From NCBI GenBank assembly GCA_946184295.1, contig CAMHEZ010000015.1, positions 1-55,881 of the forward strand: a stretch of 55,881 nucleotides of DNA, read 5' to 3'. A program made the translations under genes and the position numbers. Below are positions 18,010-27,088 of this stretch, one piece after another. A model generated the notes under the pieces. That model saw only the letters and a program-made list of their open reading frames with translations, searched no databases and was not told the DNA's origin. The stretch is from an uncultured Clostridia bacterium. Lineage in GTDB: Bacteria > Bacillota > Clostridia > Oscillospirales > Acutalibacteraceae. Positions within the stretch are counted from its first letter, which is position 1. The number at the start of each line of letters is the position of its first letter.

Positions 18010-18930
18010 ATGTCTTTTAACCGTCTTATCGATCAAATCGTCGCACTTGACAATCCCACCGTTGCGGGTCTGGACCCGAAGCTGGAGTATGTACCGACCT
18101 ACATTCGCGAGAAATACGAAGCACAGTACGGCAAGACGCTGGAGGCAGCCGCTGAGGCACTGTACGAATTTAACACAGGGCTGATCGACGCGCTGTGTGA
18201 CGTCGTTCCCGCCGTCAAGCCGCAGATGGCCTATTATGAGATGTACGGCTGGCAGGGCGTGAGAACCTTTGACCGCACGGTCAAATACGCGCAGGAGAAG
18301 GGCATGTATGTCATCACTGACGGCAAGCGCAACGACATCGGCGCAACAATGGAAGCCTACGCGACGGGACATCTCGGCCTGACCGATGTGGAAGGGGAGA
18401 GCATTCCCGCTTTCGGCGCGGACGCACTGACGGTCAACGGCTATCTCGGTATCGACGGCATCAAGCCGCTTTTGAAGGTGTGCGCCGCGCAGGATAAAGG
18501 CATTTTCGTACTGGTCAAGACATCCAATCCCTCGTCAGGCGAATTGCAGGATCTCACACTGTCCACTGGTGAAACAGTCTATTCCCGCATGGCTGCCATG
18601 TGCGACGAATGGGGCAAGGAACTTCCGGGAAAATACGGCTTTACAGGCGTTGGCGCGGTGGTGGGCGCAACCTACCCCCAACAGCTCACCGAAATCCGCG
18701 CGGCTCATCCCTCGATCTTTCTGCTGGTGCCGGGCTATGGTGCGCAGGGCGGCGGCGCGAAGGGCTTGGTCGGTGCGTTCAACAGCGATGGCCTCGGCGC
18801 GATTGTCAACTCTTCCCGCGCTATCATGTGTGCTTACAAGAAGGAAGGCTGCGATGAAAAGGATTACGCCGGTGCGGCCAGACGCGAGGCACTGCGTATG
18901 AAGGACGACATCAATTCTGTCATAAAGTAG
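18010..18930 (+). CDS. pyrF: Orotidine 5'-phosphate decarboxylase (type 2)
   Basis: A 306-residue OMP decarboxylase of the longer subfamily 2, making UMP. GLDPKLEYVP near the N-terminus carries a substrate-binding Asp. The catalytic Lys/Asp motif appears as DGKRNDIGAT near residue 106, and the phosphate loop as PGYGAQGG near residue 245. ATG 18010 is preferred to the in-frame ATGs at 17983 and 17989 because AAAGGAATCG precedes it. It is in operon with pyrC. Confidence 0.93.
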   Translation: MSFNRLIDQIVALDNPTVAGLDPKLEYVPTYIREKYEAQYGKTLEAAAEALYEFNTGLIDALCDVVPAVKPQMAYYEMYGWQGVRTFDRTVKYAQEKGMYVITDGKRNDIGATMEAYATGHLGLTDVEGESIPAFGADALTVNGYLGIDGIKPLLKVCAAQDKGIFVLVKTSNPSSGELQDLTLSTGETVYSRMAAMCDEWGKELPGKYGFTGVGAVVGATYPQQLTEIRAAHPSIFLLVPGYGAQGGGAKGLVGAFNSDGLGAIVNSSRAIMCAYKKEGCDEKDYAGAARREALRMKDDINSVIK

Positions 18931-19052
18931 TTAAACAATATGTGCTGTCAAACCAGCCACGAGCGCGGCGTTGGCGTCGAGGGAGGAATGATTCCGCGCT
19001 GTTGCTAGCAATTTGGCTTCATGGAAAAACACGCAGAAATTTAAAAAAACAC
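18931..19052 (+). other. Intergenic stretch with inverted repeats after pyrF
   Basis: Holds AGCGCGG ... CCGCGCT (about 18963-18999), a TTGCTAGCAA palindrome near 19002, and no reading frame with an RBS. The hairpin may end the pyr transcript, but no T-run follows it. Confidence 0.4.
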
Positions 19053-19111
19053 TTGCAATTTCATGATGGTTGGTATATACTATATATCACCACATAAAAG
19101 CGTTACGCTTT
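19053..19111 (+). promoter_or_regulatory. Promoter and possible operator of the DAHP synthase gene
   Basis: TTGCAA at 19053-19058, 17 bp spacer, TATACT at 19076-19081. A 15 bp dyad, AAAGCG-TTA-CGCTTT (19097-19111), lies just after the expected start of transcription and could be an operator. Confidence 0.65.
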
Positions 19112-19144
19112 AAATCGCTAAATTGAAAGGCTGATATAACCTCT

Positions 19145-20167
19145 ATGAATTTCATCAGAAAGCTGCCCATTCCTAAAGATATCAAAGAGCAATTCCCCGT
19201 CACAGAACACTGTGCCCAGGTCAAAGCGGAGCGCGATGCCATGATCGCCGACGTTTTCACTGGCAGGAGCGACAAATTCCTGCTGATTATCGGCCCCTGT
19301 TCGGCAGACAAAGAGGAATCCGTCATGGATTACATCTACCGCCTTGTCAAACTTCAGGAGCAGGTCAAGGATAAGATCATCATCATTCCGCGCATCTACA
19401 CCAACAAGCCCCGCACCACAGGCGAAGGTTACAAAGGTATGGCCACGCAGCCCGACCCGACCAAGAAGCCCGATCTGCTGGAAGGTCTGATTGCCATTCG
19501 CCGTCTGCATACCCGCGCCATTGAGGAAACCGGTTTTGTCTGTGCGGACGAAATGCTCTATCCGGAGAATTACCGTTATCTCAGCGATCTGCTGTCGTAT
19601 GTGGCGGTAGGCGCGCGCTCGGTGGAAAATCAGCAGCACCGCCTGACATCCAGCGGCATCGCCGTGCCCGTGGGCATGAAGAATCCCACCAGCGGCGACC
19701 TCAGCGTCATGCTCAACTCCATCAAGGCCGCCCAGATCAGCCATACCTTCCTGTATCGCGGCTGGGAAGTCGAAACCGAAGGCAATCCGCTGGCACACGC
19801 CATTTTGCGCGGCTCAGTCAACAAGCACGGCCGTTCCATGCAGAACTACCACTATGAAGACCTGATTCTGCTGCACGACATGTACGCTCAGCGCAATCTC
19901 ATGAATCCGGCCGTTATTGTAGACGTCAATCACAGCAACTCCAACAAACAATATCTGGAACAGATTCGCATCAGCAAGGAAGTGCTGCACTCTTGCCGCC
20001 ACAACCGCGACATTGCCCGCATGGTCAAAGGTTTGATGATTGAGAGCTACATTGAGGACGGCAACCAAAGTGTGGACGGCAACGTCTATGGCAAATCCAT
20101 TACCGACCCCTGCCTCGGCTGGGATAAAAGCCAGCAGCTTGTGCTGGAAATCGCTGATCTGCTGTGA
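19145..20167 (+). CDS. 3-deoxy-7-phosphoheptulonate (DAHP) synthase, AroG/AroF class
   Basis: A 340-residue class I-alpha DAHP synthase, the first step of aromatic amino acid synthesis (PEP plus erythrose 4-phosphate). Motifs are LLIIGPCSADKEES near residue 58, PRIYTNKPRTTGEGYKG near 88, GARSVENQQHR near 157, PVGMKNPTSGD, and VDVNHSNSNK near 262, which supply metal and substrate ligands. There is no fused chorismate mutase or ACT domain. Feedback inhibition, if any, would be through the core as in E. coli isozymes; which amino acid is sensed cannot be read. The gene is monocistronic, with its own promoter and a hairpin downstream. Confidence 0.93.
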   Translation: MNFIRKLPIPKDIKEQFPVTEHCAQVKAERDAMIADVFTGRSDKFLLIIGPCSADKEESVMDYIYRLVKLQEQVKDKIIIIPRIYTNKPRTTGEGYKGMATQPDPTKKPDLLEGLIAIRRLHTRAIEETGFVCADEMLYPENYRYLSDLLSYVAVGARSVENQQHRLTSSGIAVPVGMKNPTSGDLSVMLNSIKAAQISHTFLYRGWEVETEGNPLAHAILRGSVNKHGRSMQNYHYEDLILLHDMYAQRNLMNPAVIVDVNHSNSNKQYLEQIRISKEVLHSCRHNRDIARMVKGLMIESYIEDGNQSVDGNVYGKSITDPCLGWDKSQQLVLEIADLL

Positions 20168-20230
20168 TGGCATTGACGACGGCAATTGGTTGTGACAAAA
20201 AAATCTAAAATTATAAAAAAATTCATAATT

Positions 20231-20260
20231 GCCCCCTTGACATCGCCGTGTCAAGGGGGT
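20231..20260 (+). terminator. GC-rich hairpin between aro gene and htpG
   Basis: GCCCCCTTGACA pairs with TGTCAAGGGGGT around a six-base loop. Its tail is only weakly T-rich, so termination is likely but imperfect. The same bases contain the -35 box of the htpG promoter. Confidence 0.6.
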
Positions 20261-20265
20261 ATCAT
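20237..20265 (+). promoter_or_regulatory. Promoter of htpG, embedded in the hairpin
   Basis: TTGACA at 20237-20242, 17 bp spacer, TATCAT at 20260-20265. The expected start of transcription is about 20272, just ahead of the CIRCE dyad, the normal geometry for HrcA repression. Confidence 0.65.
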
Positions 20266-20279
20266 ATTTCATACAGTAA

Positions 20280-20306
20280 TTAGCACTCTCTGTCATTGAG
20301 TGCTAA
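20280..20306 (+). promoter_or_regulatory. CIRCE operator (HrcA binding site)
   Basis: A perfect CIRCE inverted repeat: TTAGCACTC, nine bases, GAGTGCTAA. It is located 31 bp before the htpG ATG, so heat-shock control of htpG by HrcA is expected. Confidence 0.97.
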
Positions 20307-20337
20307 TCCAATCAATTGAAAGGACGATGTTTTTTTC

Positions 20338-22239
20338 ATGGAAAAGAAGGAATTTAAAGCGGAATCCAAGCGTCTGCTTGATATGATGATTAATTCGATT
20401 TATACGCACAACGAAATATTCCTGCGCGAGCTGATCTCCAATGCCAGCGACGCAACCGACAAGCTCTATTACAATGCCCTGCAAAACGGCGGTGCAGGTC
20501 TCAACCGCGACGATCTGCCGATTGAAATCTTGCCGGACAAGGCGGCGCGTACCCTCACCATCACGGATAAGGGCTGCGGCATGACCCGTGACGAGTTGGA
20601 AAACAATCTCGGCATCATCGCCAACAGCGGCTCTTTTGCCTTCAAGAAGGAACACGACCTCGGCAGTGATGTGGACATTATCGGCCAGTTCGGCGTAGGC
20701 TTTTACTCAGCCTTCATGGTAGCCAAGAAAATCGTGGTGGTTTCCAAGTCGGTCGATGACCCGCAGGCATGGCGCTGGGAATCCGAGGGCGCCGATGGCT
20801 ACACGATTGATACCGCCGACAAGTCCGACAATGGTACCGAAATCACGCTCTATCTCAAGGACAGCACTGAGGACGAAAATTACGATCAGTACCTCGAAAC
20901 CTACACGCTGCGCAATCTGATTAAGAAGTATTCCGACTATATCCGCTATCCCATCACCATGGATATCGAGAAATCCCGCGATTGGGAAGAGGGGGAGGAA
21001 CATGGCGAGGACCAGCAGTACGCCACCTATATCGACCACGAGACCATCAACAGCATGATTCCCGTTTGGAAGAAGACCAAAGCCGAGTTGGGGGAGAAGG
21101 AGTACGAGGAATTTTACAAGGCTAAATTCAACGATTACGAGGACCCCGCCCGCTGCATTCACCAGAATGTCGAAGGTGCCGTTACCTATACCGCGCTGAT
21201 GTTTGTGCCCGCACGCGCGCCCTTTAATTACTACAGCAAGGATTATGAAAAGGGGCTTCAGCTCTACAGCAACGGCGTCATGATTATGGAGAAGTGCGCC
21301 GATCTGTTGCCGGATTATTTCAGCTTTGTCAAAGGTCTGGTGGATTCCCCCGACCTCTCGCTCAATATCAGCCGTGAAATGCTCCAGCACGACCGCCAAC
21401 TCAAGGCCATTGCCGCCAGTCTGGAAAAGAAAATCAAGTCCGATCTGCTGAATATGCAGAAGAACGACCGCGAAAAGTACGAGGCATTTTTCAAGAATTT
21501 CGGCCTGCAAATCAAACTCGGCATCTACAGCTCCTACGGCATGAAAAAGGACCTGCTTCAGGATCTGTTGGTGTATTACTCTTCCTCCGAGAAGAAGCCC
21601 GTCACGCTGGATGAGTATGTCGGCCGCATGAAGGAAAGCCAAAAGTATATTTACTACGCCTGCGGCGAATCCACCGCCAAGCTGGATATGCTGCCCCAGA
21701 CCGAGCTGCTGCGTGACAAGGGCTTTGAAATCCTCTATCTGACCGACGAGCCGGACGAGTTCGTACTGAAATCCATGCACGATTACAAAGAAAAGGAGTT
21801 CCGTTCGGTTTCCGATGCCGACCTCGACATGGAGGACGACGGTGAGAAGGAAGAGTTCAAAAAGACCGCCGAGGACAACAAAAGCCTTTTCGACTTCATG
21901 AAAGAACATTTGGGCGACAGCGTCAAGGAAGTGCGCCTGTCCAACCGTCTCAAGAGCCATCCGGTCTGCCTGACCTCCGACGGCGCGATCTCGCTTGAAA
22001 TGGAGAAGGTACTCAACGCCATGCCCAACAACACCGAGAAGATCAAGGCGGAGCGCGTGCTGGAGATCAACGCCAATCATCCCATTTTCGCGGCGCTCAC
22101 CAAAGCGTATGCCGAGGATAAGGATAAGGCCGCCAAGCTCACCGATATTCTCTTTGCGCAGGCGTCGCTCATCGAGGGCATCGGCGTGGATGACCCGGTT
22201 GCTTATGCCAACGCCGTCTGCTCGCTGCTGGCCGAATAA
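20338..22239 (+). CDS. htpG: Molecular chaperone HtpG (Hsp90)
   Basis: A 633-residue bacterial Hsp90, the normal full length. The N-terminal GHKL ATPase domain shows NEIFLRELISNASDATDK near residue 25 (catalytic Glu, Mg-binding Asn), the ITDKGCGM motif near 80 and GQFGVGFYSAF near 120. A middle domain carries the NISREMLQ loop near 345. The C-terminal dimerisation domain is intact, with no membrane or transit sequence. RBS AAAGGA lies about 13 nt before the ATG. A perfect CIRCE operator precedes it. In Bacillus subtilis htpG is not a CIRCE gene, so this is a lineage difference worth noting. Confidence 0.97.
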   Translation: MEKKEFKAESKRLLDMMINSIYTHNEIFLRELISNASDATDKLYYNALQNGGAGLNRDDLPIEILPDKAARTLTITDKGCGMTRDELENNLGIIANSGSFAFKKEHDLGSDVDIIGQFGVGFYSAFMVAKKIVVVSKSVDDPQAWRWESEGADGYTIDTADKSDNGTEITLYLKDSTEDENYDQYLETYTLRNLIKKYSDYIRYPITMDIEKSRDWEEGEEHGEDQQYATYIDHETINSMIPVWKKTKAELGEKEYEEFYKAKFNDYEDPARCIHQNVEGAVTYTALMFVPARAPFNYYSKDYEKGLQLYSNGVMIMEKCADLLPDYFSFVKGLVDSPDLSLNISREMLQHDRQLKAIAASLEKKIKSDLLNMQKNDREKYEAFFKNFGLQIKLGIYSSYGMKKDLLQDLLVYYSSSEKKPVTLDEYVGRMKESQKYIYYACGESTAKLDMLPQTELLRDKGFEILYLTDEPDEFVLKSMHDYKEKEFRSVSDADLDMEDDGEKEEFKKTAEDNKSLFDFMKEHLGDSVKEVRLSNRLKSHPVCLTSDGAISLEMEKVLNAMPNNTEKIKAERVLEINANHPIFAALTKAYAEDKDKAAKLTDILFAQASLIEGIGVDDPVAYANAVCSLLAE

Positions 22240-22260
22240 TTGATTCACCTTAAAAATCAC

Positions 22261-22316
22261 ACCGAAGTCTTCTCTTCCGTGCCGTCTGACCGAAAGAGAA
22301 GGCTTCGGTTTTTACC
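22261..22316 (+). terminator. Rho-independent terminator of htpG
   Basis: A long stem ACCGAAGTCTTCTCTTCCG / CGAAAGAGAAGGCTTCGGT followed by TTTTTA. Confidence 0.9.
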
Positions 22317-22348
22317 GGTTGTCCGAGCAAATTTTCATAAAATTATGG

Positions 22349-22377
22349 TTGTTATGCGCCGGGAGATCTGCTATAAT
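22349..22377 (+). promoter_or_regulatory. Promoter of the serine hydrolase-CotH pair
   Basis: TTGTTA at 22349-22354, 17 bp spacer, TATAAT at 22372-22377, 40 bp ahead of the ATG. Confidence 0.7.
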
Positions 22378-22416
22378 ATATTCTTACAGCAATCAGCAGA
22401 AAAGAGGGGGCAGCAT

Positions 22417-24057
22417 ATGCAAAATGGAAACCGGGACAGAGTCGGCAGACGTCCGGTACGCCGGCAGCACAACAACCAAATATCCGATCCGCCGGTGAAA
22501 AGAGACAGCGGAAAGCGGTTTGGAAAGGCCGTACACTTTTTGGAGGACAAACGCCGCCGGTATCTGAAATACTACCGCCGCAACCGGCTGCGGGGAATCG
22601 GCACAGTTGGGCTTGCGCTGTGTGTTGTACTGAGTGTGGTGATTACGTTCAAATACGCACCTGTGGATTTTTCTGCCATCGTTTCGCATTTTCACAAAAA
22701 TACGCAGACCTCCTCCGACAGCACAGAACCGGTCTCCTCGGAGGAACCTGAGAGCGGTTTTCAGATCACGGTCAAATTTACCACAGCAACCATCTGCTCC
22801 GAACCCAGCGCAAAGAAAAAGATTCAAAACACTGCCTCCAAAGGTCAGACCTTTGAAGTTCTGGAAACCAGCGGCGATTTCTACCGTGTGGAATATATCA
22901 AGAACCGGTTTGGCTGGATTGACAAATATTACGTAACCCGTGAAGGTCATGAGGAACCGGAGCTGATTGATCCCAATCAGCCTGCCGAACTCAGCGGTTC
23001 GGCAGGCTCCTCACTCAAGAAAATCTGTCAGGATTACAGCGCCATGGGCGTGGGTGTGGCGGTCATCAAGGACGGGCAGGTACAATATACCTATTCCTAC
23101 GGTTACGCCAACAAGCAGCAGAAGAAAAAAATCAACGCCCAGACCAAATTCCGGCCCGCGTCGCTCTCCAAGATCATCTCAACACTTTCCACCATGACAC
23201 TGGTTGATGCGGGCAAGTTGGATCTCGACCGCAATGTAGAGGACTATTTCGGTTACAAGTTCCGCAATCCTTACTTCCCCCAGTCGGAAATCACCCCGCG
23301 TATGCTGCTCAATCACACTTCCTCGCTGGACGATGAGTATATCATCTACACCGGCAGCAACGCCGGCGACCGTCTCAAAGACCTCGTAGTCAACATCAAA
23401 AGCTACAAGAACCAAAAGCCCGGCAAGGAATTTTCCTACAGTAATTCCGGATTCGGCATCGTCGGTTCGCTCGATGAAGTCATCACCAATATGCCCTACA
23501 TTTACTTTACCGATTCGGTTCTGTTTCAGCGACTGGGCATGGACGCCGCTTTCGGCGGACAGAGCCTGAAGGATAAAAATAACGTGGCCGACTGCTACAA
23601 GGTGGACAAGGTGGCTCGCTCCCGATCGGTGCTGATTAAAGACAGAGTGATCCGCAATCCCGGAGAAACCTACATTCTGGCGCAGGGCAGTCTGATTATC
23701 AGCCCGCAGGATTACGCCAAGCTGGTGACGATTTTTATCAACGACGGTATGTACGGTAACATTCGCGTGCTGTCTGAAAACGCGGTTAAGGAAGTAGAGA
23801 AAGAATACCTCAAAGACGATCAGTTCCGTTATTGCCTCGGCTTCAAGAAGACCACCGCCTATGTCGAGGGTCACGACCTTTATTATCACGGAGGCAACGC
23901 CTATGGCGTGTATGCCAGTGTTTGCTACGACGAGCAGCAAAAGAGCGGTGTTGTAGTGATGACCAGCGGTGCCATCGGCTATGTGGACGATTATCATTTT
24001 TACACGGTGTGTAAAAAAATCACTGAGAAATGCTATGCGGAAATCATTGATAAGTAA
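22417..24057 (+). CDS. Membrane-anchored serine hydrolase (class C beta-lactamase/PBP fold) with SH3 domain
   Basis: A 546-residue protein. There is a basic cytoplasmic N-terminus, one membrane helix near residues 62-82, and an SH3b-like domain about 110-175 (TFEVLETSGDFYRVEY, GWIDKYYV). A beta-lactamase/D-alanyl-D-alanine peptidase fold follows from about 195. The catalytic signatures are SLSK (SxxK) near 250, YSN (YxN) near 345 and HGGN near 490 in place of the KTG-type triad. The active site faces outside, so cell-wall peptide or ester hydrolysis is likely; the substrate is unknown. ATG 22417 was chosen for the GAGGGGGCA RBS and promoter position, not the open frame from 22240. The CotH gene follows after 31 bp. 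Confidence 0.82.
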   Translation: MQNGNRDRVGRRPVRRQHNNQISDPPVKRDSGKRFGKAVHFLEDKRRRYLKYYRRNRLRGIGTVGLALCVVLSVVITFKYAPVDFSAIVSHFHKNTQTSSDSTEPVSSEEPESGFQITVKFTTATICSEPSAKKKIQNTASKGQTFEVLETSGDFYRVEYIKNRFGWIDKYYVTREGHEEPELIDPNQPAELSGSAGSSLKKICQDYSAMGVGVAVIKDGQVQYTYSYGYANKQQKKKINAQTKFRPASLSKIISTLSTMTLVDAGKLDLDRNVEDYFGYKFRNPYFPQSEITPRMLLNHTSSLDDEYIIYTGSNAGDRLKDLVVNIKSYKNQKPGKEFSYSNSGFGIVGSLDEVITNMPYIYFTDSVLFQRLGMDAAFGGQSLKDKNNVADCYKVDKVARSRSVLIKDRVIRNPGETYILAQGSLIISPQDYAKLVTIFINDGMYGNIRVLSENAVKEVEKEYLKDDQFRYCLGFKKTTAYVEGHDLYYHGGNAYGVYASVCYDEQQKSGVVVMTSGAIGYVDDYHFYTVCKKITEKCYAEIIDK

Positions 24058-24088
24058 TGTAGGTAACACAAAGATGGGAGAATTACGT

Positions 24089-27010
24089 ATGAGGAAACAT
24101 TGGTCGTGGCTGCTATGCTGTGCGGGAATTTTGTTGCTTGCGGCTTCGGGTTGTTCCGGTGAAAATGCTTCGCGTATTGTGACAGCCGACAATGTAGAAA
24201 TCAGCGAGATCATGAGCGTCAACAACTATTACGCGCAGCTGCCGGACGGAAGCTGTTGCGATTGGGTTGAAATACACAATACATCGCAGGAGCCGGTCAA
24301 CCTCAAAGGTTGTATGCTTTCGGACGACGCCAAAGCCAACAAGTGGAAAGTACCTGCCGACTGGATTCTGGAGCCCGACGGCTACGGCGTGATTTATCTG
24401 TCCGAACAAAACACGGTCGATGAAGCAGGTAACCTCCACACGAATTTCAAGCTGTCATCAAAGGGCGAGACGCTGCTGTTCAGCAATGCTTCGGGTGAAA
24501 TGATTCAGCAGATTACCATTCCCGCGTGTACGCTGGCCAATGTCTCCTACGGAACGGCAGAGGGAACCGACAGCTTTGTCTGGTATGCGGAGCCTTCGCC
24601 CGGGCGAGCCAATGCGGGGCACACGGCGGAGAATTTGGAAGATTTGGAAATTCCCGACTATGAACTGGTCATTAATGAGTACATGACCAAAAACACTTAT
24701 GTGATTTGTGACGGCAACGGGGAGTACAGCGACTGGATCGAAATATACAACGCTTCAGATCACGAAATGAATCTGTCCGGCTGCGCGCTGTCAGATTCTG
24801 AGGACGGTCAGGGACGGTGGTATTTTCCGGAGGGGGCAGCCATCGGCGCCAAGGAATACCTGGTAGTATTCTGCACCGATACCGTTTCAAATGTGGCAGG
24901 TGTATATCACGCCGATTTCCGACTGAGCGCTGGAGATACCATTACACTGTATTCTATCACCGGTGCGGTATCGGATTCCGTGAAGGCAGTGGAGCTGAAT
25001 CCGAATGTGTCGTGCGGACGCGACCAGTCGAGCGGTGAATGGAGGCAGTTTTCCAGTCCCACGCCGGGGCGCGCCAACAACACCTATTCTTACGCCCTGA
25101 CGTCAAAGGTCGGTGCCGACCCGTATTCTCCCCTGTATGTGAGTGAGGTGTTGTGCGTTTCGGACAACGAAGGAACATATAACCGCGATTTTATTGAGAT
25201 TCACAACGCGCTTCCGCAAGCGGCGGCGTTGAAGGGATTCTCACTGTCCAAGGGAAAGGACGGTGAAAAATACGTCTTTCCGGACGTCACCGTCAAGGCG
25301 GACGGCTATCAAGTGGTTTACTGTACAGGCAAACTGTCTAACACCCCCGATCATCTCACCGCTCCCTTCAAGCTGGATCAAGGTGGAGAGGATATCTTTC
25401 TTTATGACAATGAGGGTCATACCATGGACTGCTTTGCAACGGGACCGCAGACTTACGGTCACTCGTCAGGCCGAATCTCTTCAAAAAAAAACAGGATTTA
25501 TGTATTTGGTGAACCGTCCCCCGGAAGGAGCAACGACGACGGGACCGCTTACACGGGTTACGCGCCTGCTCCGGTATTTTCGTCCGACGGGGGCTACGTG
25601 GAGAAAGGGTTTATCCTGCATATGCAGATACCCGAAAACTGCACGGTGTACTACACTACGGACGGAAACGTACCGAACAAAGCCTCCTTGCGTTACCAAG
25701 AAAATGCGCCTGTCGTCATTCAACACAACACGGTAGTTTGTGCCGTCGCTTACCAAAAGGGCTGTCTGCCCAGCCGCATGGTCTATGCGACCTTTCTGGT
25801 TGACGAATCGCACACCATTCCCGTGGTTTCCGTTTCCTCCCCGCCTGACGGGTTGTTCTCAAATAAAAGCGGTATTTTGTCCAACGCCGTGGGTCAGCTG
25901 ATGCCGGATCAAGCCAATTATATGAGCGAGGAAAAGCGCGACGCTACATTTGAATACTTCATCAACGGCCAAAAAGCCGTTTCCTTTCGGGGAGGACTGA
26001 AAGTGGCCGGAGATTATTCCCGCACCTTTCCGCAAAAGGGACTGGCTGTGATTATGAGCGAAATCTATGGCGGCAACGCTTGTTATTTTCCATTTTTCGG
26101 TTCCCACAGTCCCCAAAAAATGGAGGCGCTACTGTTGCGTCCTTCGGGACAGGACTGGCTTCGTTCCCATCTGCGCGACGAATTTTGTTCCCGCATTCTC
26201 CGCGACAGCACCGTACAATGCGATTATCAGGAGGCACAGCCTGTGGCACTGTATCTCAACGGAGAGTACTGGGGACTCTATTACATCCGGGAAAAGCTCA
26301 ATGAGGATTACCTGGTTAACAAGTACGGTTATACAAAAGGGAAAATTGATATCATCAAATGGGAAGGCAGCGTGCAGTCAGGCTCGGGCAAGGATTGGAA
26401 TGAGTTGTTAAAATTCTGCGAGGCCAACAGCCTGCGTGAAGAGAAAAACTACCGTTATGTCTGTTCACAGGTGGACATAGATTCACTGATTGACTGGTGG
26501 ATTTTTGAGACCTATGCCGCTAACGACGACACAGGCAATGTGCGCTGCTGCCGCGATCAAAACGGCGGCAAATGGCATTGGATGCTCTTCGATCTGGACG
26601 ATGCGTTTCATCTTTCGTATTACAGAGTGAATTATATCAAAAAATACGCGATGGGCAGCACACACGGTCTGGCCGGCTGCCGCAATACTTTGATTCGCCG
26701 ACTGCTGATGAATGACGACTTTCGCGACAGATTTATCACCGCCTATCTGAGACACCTCGATACCACCTTTGCACCCGAAAGACTGGAGACCATTCTCAAT
26801 GAGTTACAGGCGGAAATTGATCCCGAAATGGATCGGCAGTGTGTGCGCTGGGAAAAACCCAGCCGTGACTTTTACGAATACAACATCGACGCCATTCGGC
26901 GCATTATCAAGGCCAAGCCCGCTATCGCACGCCGTCAGATTCAGGAAAGCTTCGGCTTGAGCGACAAAGAGATGCAGGCCTATTCCGATGCGGCGGCACG
27001 ACTGCCATAA
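24089..27010 (+). CDS. Lipoprotein with three lamin-tail domains, chitobiase-like domain and CotH kinase domain
   Basis: A 973-residue exported lipoprotein with signal peptide and lipobox AASGC (Cys22). Three lamin-tail domains follow, each with a D-W/F-I/V-EI-N core (near 50, 210 and 368). A chitobiase-C-terminal-like domain is near 490-575 (TVYYTTDGNVPN). A CotH-type protein kinase domain spans about 600-870, with LLRPSGQDW, YLNGEYWGLYYIREKLNEDY, and WHWMLFDLDDAF supplying the expected Mg-binding Asp residues. Spore-coat CotH phosphorylates coat proteins; here the kinase faces outside the cell, so target and phosphate donor are unclear. ATG 24089 has GGGAG 8 nt upstream. It probably shares a transcript with the serine hydrolase. 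Confidence 0.85.
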   Translation: MRKHWSWLLCCAGILLLAASGCSGENASRIVTADNVEISEIMSVNNYYAQLPDGSCCDWVEIHNTSQEPVNLKGCMLSDDAKANKWKVPADWILEPDGYGVIYLSEQNTVDEAGNLHTNFKLSSKGETLLFSNASGEMIQQITIPACTLANVSYGTAEGTDSFVWYAEPSPGRANAGHTAENLEDLEIPDYELVINEYMTKNTYVICDGNGEYSDWIEIYNASDHEMNLSGCALSDSEDGQGRWYFPEGAAIGAKEYLVVFCTDTVSNVAGVYHADFRLSAGDTITLYSITGAVSDSVKAVELNPNVSCGRDQSSGEWRQFSSPTPGRANNTYSYALTSKVGADPYSPLYVSEVLCVSDNEGTYNRDFIEIHNALPQAAALKGFSLSKGKDGEKYVFPDVTVKADGYQVVYCTGKLSNTPDHLTAPFKLDQGGEDIFLYDNEGHTMDCFATGPQTYGHSSGRISSKKNRIYVFGEPSPGRSNDDGTAYTGYAPAPVFSSDGGYVEKGFILHMQIPENCTVYYTTDGNVPNKASLRYQENAPVVIQHNTVVCAVAYQKGCLPSRMVYATFLVDESHTIPVVSVSSPPDGLFSNKSGILSNAVGQLMPDQANYMSEEKRDATFEYFINGQKAVSFRGGLKVAGDYSRTFPQKGLAVIMSEIYGGNACYFPFFGSHSPQKMEALLLRPSGQDWLRSHLRDEFCSRILRDSTVQCDYQEAQPVALYLNGEYWGLYYIREKLNEDYLVNKYGYTKGKIDIIKWEGSVQSGSGKDWNELLKFCEANSLREEKNYRYVCSQVDIDSLIDWWIFETYAANDDTGNVRCCRDQNGGKWHWMLFDLDDAFHLSYYRVNYIKKYAMGSTHGLAGCRNTLIRRLLMNDDFRDRFITAYLRHLDTTFAPERLETILNELQAEIDPEMDRQCVRWEKPSRDFYEYNIDAIRRIIKAKPAIARRQIQESFGLSDKEMQAYSDAAARLP

Positions 27011-27088
27011 AGACAGAGCAAACCAGAGGGCTTCATGCCCAATTATACCACCCATAACACTGAAGAAAGGGAAGAGGGAAGACCTTCT

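Noticed and set aside
18931-19052. Possible tRNA or T-box leader between pyrF and the DAHP synthase gene
   Set aside because: No cloverleaf or T-box consensus could be folded, and the stretch lies upstream of the mapped promoter motif.
20707-22260. A 517-codon open frame on the minus strand opposite htpG
   Set aside because: It is the antisense shadow of a strongly conserved Hsp90 gene in a GC-biased third-position pattern, with no RBS and no recognisable motif.
22240-22416. N-terminal extension of the serine hydrolase frame back to 22240
   Set aside because: It would run through the htpG terminator and the promoter at 22349-22377. The RBS and membrane helix support ATG 22417.
23179-24225. 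A 348-codon minus-strand frame opposite the serine hydrolase
   Set aside because: It overlaps a protein with clear SxxK/YxN motifs and has no RBS or family features.
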